Shown here: positions 8,641-14,189 of the stretch, piece after piece | Layout of the letters: each line of letters opens with the position of its first letter | Position numbering within the stretch: position 1 is the first letter of the stretch | Assembly (NCBI GenBank): GCA_040509515.1 | Contig: JBEVKV010000258.1 | Coordinates: forward strand, 1-14,189 | DNA from: QHXN01 sp040509515 | GTDB taxonomy: Bacteria > Acidobacteriota > Blastocatellia > Pyrinomonadales > Pyrinomonadaceae | Reading direction: 5' to 3' | Length of the DNA: 14,189 nt | Translations under genes and position numbers: made by a program | The notes under the pieces: model-generated | What the model was told of the DNA's origin: nothing | What the model saw: the letters and a program-made list of their open reading frames with translations, nothing else | The model's database searches: none

Positions 8641-10077
8641 TCAGCCCCGGCAGACGGCCGCGAGCGCGTCGAGGAGTTCGGGCTCTTCCGCCTCGCCGAC
8701 GGTGCGCAAGTCGAGGACGACGCGGTCGAGGAGTATGCGCGCGACGACGGGCGGCTCACAGCGGCGGAGCCTTTCGTCGAGCGCGGAGGCCGAGAGCGCC
8801 GTGTGCGTGAGCGCGAGCAGCGCCGTCGGCGGGTGCGTCGTCGGGGCCGAGCCGCCGCCGACCGCCGACACGCCTTCGACGATTTCGAGGTTGAACGTGT
8901 CGCCCGGGAGACGTTCGCGCAGTCGTCGTGCGAAGTCGCGCGCGCGTGCTTCGAGTTCTTCGAGCGTCGCGGAGAGCATGCGGAGCGCGGGCACCTCGCG
9001 CCCGGCCGCGCCGCGTTGGTAGGCTTCGAGCGTCGCTCCGAGCGCCGCCAGCGCGAGCTTATCGGCGCGCAGCGCGCGGTAGAGCGGGTGGCGGCGCAGA
9101 CGCCCGACAACCTCCCGCCGCCCGACGACGAGTCCGGCCTGCGCGGAGCCGAGCAGCTTGTCGCCGCTGAAACTGACCACGTCCGCGCCGCGTGCGATTG
9201 AATCACGGATGACGGGCTCGCCCGCCAAGCCGAGCGGCGCGAGGTCGAAGAGAGCGCCCGAGCCTGCGTCCTCGTAGAGCAGCAGGCCGCGTTCGTGCGC
9301 GAGCCGGGTCATGTCTTCGAGCGCGGGCGCGGCCGTGAAGCCGACGATGCGGTAATTGGAAGGGTGGACGCGCATCAGGAGGCGCGTGCGCTCGGTCAGC
9401 GCGTTCTCGTAATCGGAGAGCCGCGTGCGGTTGGTCGTCCCGACCTCGACCATCTGTGTGCCCGACTGCGCCATCACGTCGGGCACGCGGAAGTCGCCGC
9501 CGATCTCGACCAGCTCGCCGCGCGAGACGACCGTCTCGCCGTCGCGCGCCAGCGCCGTCAGCACGAGCAGCGCGGCGGCGGCGCAGTTGTTGACGACGAG
9601 GGCGTCTTCCGCGCCCGTCAGTTCGGCCAGCAGTTCTTCCGCGCGCGCGCCCCGCCGGCCGCGCGCGCCGGTCTCGGTGTCGTATTCGAGCGTGCAGTAG
9701 CCGGCGGCTTCGTGCGCGACGGCGCGGCGCGCGGCTTCGGAGAGCGGCGCGCGGCCGAGGTTCGTGTGGAGCACGACGCCGGTCGCGTTGATGACGCGGC
9801 GCAAGCCCCGCGCGCGTTCGCGCTCCGCCGCGCGCGCGAGTCTGCGCGCGGCCTCCGCGAGCAAGGCGTCGCGAGTGAGCGCGCCGGAGTCGGGGCCGGA
9901 GTTCTGACCGTCGTCCGAGCGGAGTTCGGCGCGTAGCTCGTCGGTCACGGCGCGCGCGAGCGTGGCGAGGTGCTCGGCCCCGAAGCGTTCGCGGAGCGAC
10001 GCGGCCTCCGGCGTGCGCAGCAGCGCGTCAACCGAGGGCAGCGCGCGCATTCTCTCTGAAAGGTTCGAGTCGGGCAT
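8641..10077 (-). CDS. selA: L-seryl-tRNA(Sec) selenium transferase
   Basis: Converts Ser-tRNA(Sec) to Sec-tRNA(Sec) using selenophosphate; a PLP enzyme that in other bacteria forms a large ring. The 478-residue product has the family order: a helical tRNA-binding N-terminus starting MPDSNLSERMRALPSVDALL, then RRVINATGVVLHTNLGRAPLS, NNCAAAALLVL, LVEIGGDFRVPDVM, the MRVHPSNYRIVGF strand, and SFSGDKLLGSAQAGLVVGR with PLP-binding Lys307. Length matches the family (about 460-480). ATG at 10075-10077 is preferred to the longer frame open to 10188, because the extension is not SelA-like and overlaps the divergent gene. No Shine-Dalgarno sequence is obvious. The usual partners selB, selD and the tRNA(Sec) gene are not in the window. 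Confidence 0.95.
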   Translation of the reverse strand: MPDSNLSERMRALPSVDALLRTPEAASLRERFGAEHLATLARAVTDELRAELRSDDGQNSGPDSGALTRDALLAEAARRLARAAERERARGLRRVINATGVVLHTNLGRAPLSEAARRAVAHEAAGYCTLEYDTETGARGRRGARAEELLAELTGAEDALVVNNCAAAALLVLTALARDGETVVSRGELVEIGGDFRVPDVMAQSGTQMVEVGTTNRTRLSDYENALTERTRLLMRVHPSNYRIVGFTAAPALEDMTRLAHERGLLLYEDAGSGALFDLAPLGLAGEPVIRDSIARGADVVSFSGDKLLGSAQAGLVVGRREVVGRLRRHPLYRALRADKLALAALGATLEAYQRGAAGREVPALRMLSATLEELEARARDFARRLRERLPGDTFNLEIVEGVSAVGGGSAPTTHPPTALLALTHTALSASALDERLRRCEPPVVARILLDRVVLDLRTVGEAEEPELLDALAAVCRG

Positions 10078-10186
10078 GTCGGCCGAGCCGGTAGTCAGGG
10101 ACGAGACGTTAATGGTAAGTTTAGCCTTGAGCCTCGCGGCCGTCGCGTATTCTACGCCGCGCCGTGCCCCGTTGAGAAACCGAAAC
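10078..10186. promoter_or_regulatory. Divergent promoter region of selA and the ankyrin gene
   Basis: This 109-bp gap must carry the start signals of both divergent genes. On the + strand TTGAGC (10127-10132) and TATTCT (10148-10153) resemble -35 and -10 boxes but are only 15 bp apart. On the minus strand TAGAAT (10154-10149) resembles a -10 box without a good partner. An AT-rich patch lies at 10108-10124. Calls are weak. Confidence 0.3.
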
Positions 10187-11584
10187 ATGAACAGCGCCCT
10201 GACGCCGGAAAAAAATCAGAAGTCGGACGCACGCGCACTCTTCGACGCGGCCTCGGACGGCGACGCCACGGGCGTGGCGCGTCTTCTGTCGGCGGGCGTC
10301 GAGGCGGACGCGCGGCTCGCGCCGGGCGGCGAGACGCCGCTCATGCGCGCCGCTGCGCGCGGCCACGAAGAGGTCGCGCGCGTGCTGCTCGACGCGGGGG
10401 CGGACGCCTCCGCGCAGCGGTCGGACGGGTTCACGCCGCTCATCCTCGCGGTCTTCTTCGGGCACGAAGCGACGGCGCGGCTGCTCGTCGAACGCGGCGC
10501 GGACGCGCGCGCGCACACTACCCTCGGGACGACGGCCGCGCGTTGGGCCGCCTCGCGCGGCTTCGAGGAGATGGCCGACCTCCTGCGCGCCGCCGAGGCC
10601 GCGTCCCCGCGAGTTTTGACGGAGAAGACCGACACGCCGGCCGTGGTCAAGACCACGACGCCGGCTCCTGCCGAGACACCCACGCGCGCGTCGTCCTCGC
10701 CGTCCGACGAGGTGAGCATCTTTTCGAGGAAGGGCGAGGGGCGAGATTCGCGCGGCGCGGTCGCGCGCGCCTACGCTTTGACGAACGGCGCTTCAATCTC
10801 TGAGGAGAACGCCGAAAGAAGCGTCTCCGCTTCCGACGCCTCTCGGTCGGACGTTTTTGCGTCGGACATCTCTCGGCCGGGCGCGTCCGCGTCGGACGCC
10901 GCGTCGCCCGACCTCTTCGCGCACGATTCGGCGACGGGCGTCTCCGTGCGGCGCGGCGCGCAGGCCCCGGGGCACCCTTCGGCCTCGACCTTCCGTCTCG
11001 GACACTTCCTGCGTTCCTGGCAGGGTTCGACCGGAGTCGCGCTGCTGCTGCTCGCCTTCGGGGTGGCGGTCTTCGCGCTCGTGCGCGGCGGGGCGGGCGG
11101 CGTCTCGCCCCGGCCGGCCGCGACGCCCCAGACGCCCGCGCCGCAGGCGGCCGCACAAGTCCCCACGCCGCTCGCGGCGCAGCCGACGCCCGACCCCTTG
11201 AGCGTCATGCCCGTTACAGACCCGGCCTACGCCGTACCGTACACGCCCGGCCAGCCCATCTACGTCCCGCAGCAGACGGGCGCGCCCGTCCCCGTCGGCT
11301 CCAATATACCCGGCGAGTTGACCGTCATCTCCGAAAACGGCGCGACCTCGAACGCGAACGCCGGCGGCTCCGCACGCAAGACCGAGCCGAACGCCAACAC
11401 GGCCGCGCCCGCGCGCCCCGAAACACGCGGCGACGCCGGCGCGGAAGCCGACGCGCGTCCCGCCCGCACGCCCGAACCCGAACAGCAGCGCCCCGCGCCG
11501 CCCGTCCAGTCGAATCAGCCTCCCCCGCCCGCCCCGCAAGCAACGCCCGGCCGCGCCAAAGTCATCCCCTGGCCGCCGCAGTAA
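10187..11584 (+). CDS. Membrane-anchored ankyrin-repeat protein with Pro-rich tail
   Basis: A 465-residue protein. Residues about 12-145 are three to four ankyrin repeats (GGETPLMRAAARGHEEVARV, DGFTPLILAVFFGHEATARL, LGTTAARWAASRGFEEMADL), a protein-binding module. A Ser/Asp/Ala-rich linker follows, containing three 10-residue repeats at residues 216-245. One membrane segment lies at about 283-302 (GVALLLLAFGVAVFALV). The rest is a Pro/Ala/Gln-rich, probably disordered segment ending VIPWPPQ. There is no signal peptide, so the ankyrin part should be cytoplasmic and the Pro-rich tail periplasmic. The function is not known; it looks like a scaffold linking a cytoplasmic partner to the envelope. 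ATG 10187 is chosen because the longer open frame is antisense to selA. Confidence 0.85.
   Translation: MNSALTPEKNQKSDARALFDAASDGDATGVARLLSAGVEADARLAPGGETPLMRAAARGHEEVARVLLDAGADASAQRSDGFTPLILAVFFGHEATARLLVERGADARAHTTLGTTAARWAASRGFEEMADLLRAAEAASPRVLTEKTDTPAVVKTTTPAPAETPTRASSSPSDEVSIFSRKGEGRDSRGAVARAYALTNGASISEENAERSVSASDASRSDVFASDISRPGASASDAASPDLFAHDSATGVSVRRGAQAPGHPSASTFRLGHFLRSWQGSTGVALLLLAFGVAVFALVRGGAGGVSPRPAATPQTPAPQAAAQVPTPLAAQPTPDPLSVMPVTDPAYAVPYTPGQPIYVPQQTGAPVPVGSNIPGELTVISENGATSNANAGGSARKTEPNANTAAPARPETRGDAGAEADARPARTPEPEQQRPAPPVQSNQPPPPAPQATPGRAKVIPWPPQ
10832..10921 (+). repeat. Three 30-bp tandem repeats in the ankyrin gene linker
   Basis: Units 10832-10861, 10862-10891 and 10892-10921 each encode ten residues beginning Ser-Asp: SDASRSDVFA, SDISRPGASA and SDAASPDLFA. 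They are diverged but in register with the codons. They lie between the ankyrin domain and the membrane segment. Confidence 0.75.
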
Positions 11585-11602
11585 GCCTTAAAGTTAAAAT
11601 TG

Positions 11603-11632
11603 TTGACACCCTCCGCGCCGAAACCCTATGGT
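11603..11632 (+). promoter_or_regulatory. Sigma-70 promoter for the MXAN_5187-like gene
   Basis: A perfect TTGACA -35 box (11603-11608) is followed after 18 bp by TATGGT (11627-11632). Transcription should begin near 11639, giving a leader of about 35 nt. An AT-rich stretch just upstream (11589-11602) could act as an UP-like element. Confidence 0.65.
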
Positions 11633-11673
11633 AGAAATGAGGCCGCGAGGCGGCCCGCGAGGAGTTAAAGACC

Positions 11674-12330
11674 GTGCCGATCCGCGAGAACAAGTTCGCC
11701 CGCCGCGCACGCGAGCGGGAAGAGACCGACGGCCGCAACACGAAAAAGCTGGTCGTCCGCGACCAGCAGCCGACGGCCGACGAGCAGTTGGTGCGGCTCG
11801 AAGAGGACATCCGCCGGCTCAAGGTCGAGTTCGACATCTACTTCAACGGCGCGGCCAAGCGCCCGCCCTACGACACCAAGGGGCGCGTCGAGACGCTCAT
11901 CAAACGCCTCGCCGACGAGCGCACGCTCAGCTTCGCGCAGCGCTACCACTACAACTCTCTGGCCGCGCGCTTCAGCTCCTTTATGCAGCTCTGGCGGCGG
12001 ACGATGCAGGAGCGCGAAGAGGGGCGCGGTCACCACGGCGCGCGCCGCCACGCGCAGAAGGTCGCGCCCGAGCCCGGCTCCGCCCCGACCACCTTCGTCT
12101 GCGCCGACGCGCGCTCAGACGTGCGAACCGTGCGCGACCTCTACGAGGCGCTCGTCGAGGCGCGCCGGCGCTGCGGCGAGTCCTCCGACGACCTCCCGTT
12201 CTCGCGCTTCCACCGCATGGTCGCCGAGAAATCGGAGGCGCTCAAAGAGCGCGCCGGCTGCGAGCGCGTCCACTTCTCGGTCGCGGTCGCCGACGGCCGC
12301 GTCCAGTTCAAGGCTAAGGCGGACAAGTAA
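11674..12330 (+). CDS. MXAN_5187 C-terminal domain-like protein
   Basis: A 218-residue cytoplasmic protein, strongly charged, with no signal peptide or membrane segment. Residues about 38-115 (LVRLEEDIRRLKVEFDIYF, then RPPYDTKGRVETLIKRLADE and YNSLAARFSSFMQLWRRTMQ) form a helical region that I recognise from proteins annotated as MXAN_5187 C-terminal domain, found in myxobacteria and acidobacteria. The family name is recalled from memory and its function is unknown. A basic linker rich in His and Arg joins a second helical part (DVRTVRDLYEALVEARRRCG). GTG 11674 has AGGAG at 11660-11664, 9 nt upstream. It has its own TTGACA promoter, so it is probably expressed independently of the ankyrin gene. 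Confidence 0.8.
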   Translation: MPIRENKFARRAREREETDGRNTKKLVVRDQQPTADEQLVRLEEDIRRLKVEFDIYFNGAAKRPPYDTKGRVETLIKRLADERTLSFAQRYHYNSLAARFSSFMQLWRRTMQEREEGRGHHGARRHAQKVAPEPGSAPTTFVCADARSDVRTVRDLYEALVEARRRCGESSDDLPFSRFHRMVAEKSEALKERAGCERVHFSVAVADGRVQFKAKADK

Positions 12331-12348
12331 AAACAGCCGCCGGGACGG

Positions 12349-12418
12349 AAAAACAGAAGGCAGTCAAGACCTTGACGGTTTTGACTGCCTTCTGCCTTAC
12401 TGCCTTGCCTACTGCTTT
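12349..12418. terminator. Terminator hairpin shared by convergent genes, with heptamer repeats
   Basis: CAGAAGGCAGTCAA (12354-12367) pairs perfectly with 12381-12394, and 12368-12371 extends the stem to 12377-12380 with one G-T, giving about 18 bp and a 5-nt loop. On the minus strand the hairpin is followed by TTTTT (12353-12349), so it is a classical terminator for the cold-shock gene. The unit CTGCCTT occurs at 12385-12391, 12392-12398 and 12400-12406, with a variant at 12412-12418; its inverse AAGGCAG is in the left arm (12357-12363). Confidence 0.8.
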
Positions 12419-12519
12419 CTTGAGTGCCTTGCTTTCTGGGGTGCGCTTGCCGGCTCGTTGCGAAGTCCGGAAGCGGTCAGTGGCCTTCAACGAAAGCTGA
12501 AGTGTTCAGTTGGGGAGAG

Positions 12520-12726
12520 TTACATCTTGATCACTTTTTCGGCCTGCGGCCCCTTCGGCCCCTGCGTCACCTCGAACTCGACTTCCTGACCCTCTTCGAG
12601 CGTCTTGAAGCCGTCGCCCTGGATGGCGCTGTAGTGAACGAAGATGTCGGAAGAGCCGGGCTGCTCGATGAAGCCGTAGCCCTTCGCGTTGTTGAACCAC
12701 TTGACCTTACCGGTAATTCTAGGCAT
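12520..12726 (-). CDS. CspA-family cold-shock protein
   Basis: A 68-residue single cold-shock domain (OB fold) that binds single-stranded RNA and DNA and melts RNA structure. RNP1 (KGYGFIE) and RNP2 (DIFVHYSAI) are intact, and the start MPRITGKVKWFNNAKG and end GPQAEKVIKM are typical. Length is as expected. AGGAGG (12743-12738) lies 11 nt before the ATG. The predicted leader of about 270 nt fits the structured leaders known for cold-induced csp genes, so post-transcriptional control is likely. Whether this copy is cold-induced cannot be read from the sequence. Confidence 0.95.
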   Translation of the reverse strand: MPRITGKVKWFNNAKGYGFIEQPGSSDIFVHYSAIQGDGFKTLEEGQEVEFEVTQGPKGPQAEKVIKM

Positions 12727-13004
12727 AGCTGACGAATCCTCCTAACGATTCGGTGAAAAGGGCCGGCCGGGAACTACGGGGCAGCTCCGGCCGGAGCCCG
12801 CAAGGTTGACCAAAGAGCCGGCGCGCGCCCGCAACAAGCGCGCCCAAACACTCAAAAAAAAGACCGCGACCGATGGCCCCCGGCTTTAAAGCCTTTTGGA
12901 CTCATCGTTCACGGACAGGGACGGAACTGCAAATTCATTGCTAAAGCTTGCAAGTGTAACGGTCTGGGCGAGTTAAACCGCCCGTGGCGGGTTGACGACG
13001 GCGC
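12727..13004 (-). promoter_or_regulatory. Long structured leader of the cold-shock gene
   Basis: No gene is seen between 12727 and 13086. The transcript from the promoter at 13034-13005 would carry about 270 nt before the ATG. In order along the transcript: a GC hairpin near the 5' end (12990-12986 with 12982-12978), the 12-bp palindrome GGCTTTAAAGCC (12893-12882), a run of eight U (12859-12852), the 14-bp palindrome GCTCCGGCCGGAGC (12797-12784) and a GGCCGG element near the ribosome-binding site. These could form alternative folds. Confidence 0.5.
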
Positions 13005-13034
13005 ATACTAAGCGAAACCGTACGCGGGTGTCAA
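13005..13034 (-). promoter_or_regulatory. Sigma-70 promoter for the cold-shock gene
   Basis: On the minus strand TTGACA (13034-13029) is followed after 18 bp by TAGTAT (13010-13005). The -35 box is perfect and the -10 box has four of six bases. The start site would be near 12997. The site lies about 50 nt downstream of the M23 peptidase stop codon. Confidence 0.6.
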
Positions 13035-13086
13035 CACAAAAATTCACGCCGCCGCAAAGGTTTAACGCCTCAGACGCCTGAAAATC

Positions 13087-13947
13087 CTAACGCTCGGGCA
13101 GGTAGCGCCCCGGGCTGACGGGCAGCTCGCCGATTCGCACTTCGTAGTGGAGGTGCGGCCCCGTCGAGCGCCCCGTCGAGCCGACCTGACCCAACTGTTC
13201 GCCGCGCCTAAGTTCCTGACCGGCCGTCACTTCTATCCTTGAGAGGTGTGCGTAGCGGGTCGTCAGCCCGTTGCCGTGGTCGAGGACGACCATCTGGCCG
13301 TAGCCGTTCTTCCAGCCGGCTTCGACCACGCGGCCGTCCGCGGGCGCGGAGACGGGCGTGCCGCGCGGCGCGGCGATGTCCTGACCGGGGTGGAACTCCG
13401 CGCCGCCCCCGCCGAACGGGTTGCCGCGCACGCCGAAGCTGTCGGTGGATTCGCCCTCGACGGGCCAGATGGAGGGGACGCGCGCGCGCTCCCTGAGCGC
13501 CGCCTCGTGAAGCCGCAGCTCGGTTTCGAGCCGCGCGGCGCGCGTCTCAAGCCGCTCGACCGCCGCCGGGTCGAGTTCGAGCGCGGGGCCGCCCGCGCCG
13601 TGCACGCTCGTGCCCTCCTGCTCCTCCTGCCCGGGCTCGACGCCCGACATCTCGGAGAGGCGGCGCGCGTCCGTCTCGATGGCGTCCACGCGGTTTTCGA
13701 GCTTCTGGAGCTTCTGGCGCTGCTGCTCGTTCTCCTGCCGGAGGCGGTTGTTCTCCTCCTCTATGCGCAGGTGTACGGCCTCGCGCGTCAGCCCGTAGAC
13801 GCCGTAGGCGGCGGCGCAGAAGAGCAACGCGGCGACGAGCGCCGAAGCCTTGACCCAGCGCTTGTGGATGGAGACGCGGCGGACGTAGGAACGTGAACGC
13901 GAGGTTTTAGAAACGATGAAAGCGTAAAAACGCTCGTCTCTGTTCAT
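13087..13947 (-). CDS. Membrane-anchored M23 (LytM-type) metallopeptidase
   Basis: A 286-residue envelope protein. A short basic cytoplasmic N-terminus is followed by one membrane segment (about 33-53), a coiled coil (about 55-95, rich in Glu, Gln, Asn and Arg), a variable linker, and a C-terminal peptidase M23 domain. The zinc and catalytic residues of LytM-type endopeptidases are present: HxxxD (H186, D190), H234 in YAHLS, and HLH (H265, H267) in GPHLHYEV. It is therefore likely an active enzyme cutting peptidoglycan cross-links, unlike degenerate EnvC/NlpD-type activators. ATG 13947 is chosen because AAGGAG (13962-13957) lies 9 nt upstream; the frame is open further up, but that part is not conserved in style. 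The cold-shock gene downstream has its own promoter. Confidence 0.92.
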   Translation of the reverse strand: MNRDERFYAFIVSKTSRSRSYVRRVSIHKRWVKASALVAALLFCAAAYGVYGLTREAVHLRIEEENNRLRQENEQQRQKLQKLENRVDAIETDARRLSEMSGVEPGQEEQEGTSVHGAGGPALELDPAAVERLETRAARLETELRLHEAALRERARVPSIWPVEGESTDSFGVRGNPFGGGGAEFHPGQDIAAPRGTPVSAPADGRVVEAGWKNGYGQMVVLDHGNGLTTRYAHLSRIEVTAGQELRRGEQLGQVGSTGRSTGPHLHYEVRIGELPVSPGRYLPER

Positions 13948-14189
13948 CGGAGTGTGCTCCTTGGGCGCCCCGTCCGCGCGCCCAACTGGGGGAACGGGCA
14001 CACGGATGAGCGCGAAAGGCACTGTCTGCCGAAAGAAGGCGACGAGTGCGAAAACTATTTAATTACCGGGTTGCTTGTTTGCGAGACCCTTCCCGAAGAG
14101 TGCTGCCGAGGTCCGCCCTTTTGAAGATACTGCCGAGGCAGAAGCCTGATTTGGGGCTGCACAAGGGGCTAGACCCTACCACATGGTTC
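13948..14189. other. Non-coding right flank upstream of the M23 gene
   Basis: No gene is supported here. An AT-rich patch at 14052-14066 may contain the M23 promoter, but no good -35/-10 pair could be assigned. An imperfect direct repeat is present: 14087-14111 and 14116-14138 share CCCTT, GAAGA and CTGCCGAGG in the same order. The right end (14139-14189) holds nothing recognisable. Confidence 0.45.

Noticed and set aside
8533..9936. Plus-strand open frames opposite selA
   Set aside because: SelA motifs, including the PLP lysine segment, are clear on the minus strand; the opposite frames are Arg/Ala-rich shadows.
14139..14189. Possible structured RNA at the right edge
   Set aside because: No tRNA, tmRNA, 6S or RNase P signature could be recognised, and the segment is cut by the window end.

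Overview
The window is GC-rich bacterial chromosome, densely coding, with GTG and TTG starts used beside ATG. The gene mix is secreted enzymes, a secreted TPR protein with a carboxypeptidase-regulatory-like domain, a Uma2 nuclease-like protein, a bacterial SET-domain protein, a multi-sensor histidine kinase and a gene resembling the MXAN_5187 C-terminal family. It suggests an Acidobacteriota member (Blastocatellia-like) or less likely a myxobacterium. This is inferred from gene style, not from a marker gene. No rRNA, tRNA, IS element, phage gene or CRISPR array was seen.

Layout. Positions 1-255 are non-coding and end in a near-perfect sigma-54-type promoter just before a secreted metallophosphoesterase (256-1779, +). 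A 53-nt hairpin with a T tract (1815-1874) closes that gene. A + strand cluster follows: Uma2-like protein (1902-2462), glutamate racemase murI (2481-3377), RNase PH rph (3358-4122, overlapping murI), a secreted TPR protein (4171-5205), a small secreted protein of unknown function (5360-5884) and a SET-domain protein (5959-6375). Two minus-strand genes converge on it: a histidine kinase (8515-6443) and, upstream of it, selA (10077-8641). Divergent from selA is a membrane-anchored ankyrin protein (10187-11584), then an MXAN_5187-like gene (11674-12330) behind a TTGACA promoter. The right part is on the minus strand: a cold-shock protein (12726-12520) with a predicted leader of about 270 nt, and a membrane-anchored M23 peptidase (13947-13087).

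Functions. murI (D-glutamate for peptidoglycan) and the M23 peptidase concern the cell wall; rph matures tRNA 3' ends; selA implies that this organism makes selenocysteine; the cold-shock protein is an RNA chaperone. The kinase has no response regulator in the window.

The most unusual non-coding signal is a set of three gene-end hairpins (5886-5949, 6377-6446, 12354-12418). Each is built from a different degenerate 7-bp tandem repeat that reappears inverted in the opposite arm. The other notable items are the sigma-54-type site placed so that the mRNA would be almost leaderless, and the long structured leader of the cold-shock gene. I did not see a clear new multi-gene system such as a defence island or biosynthetic cluster.
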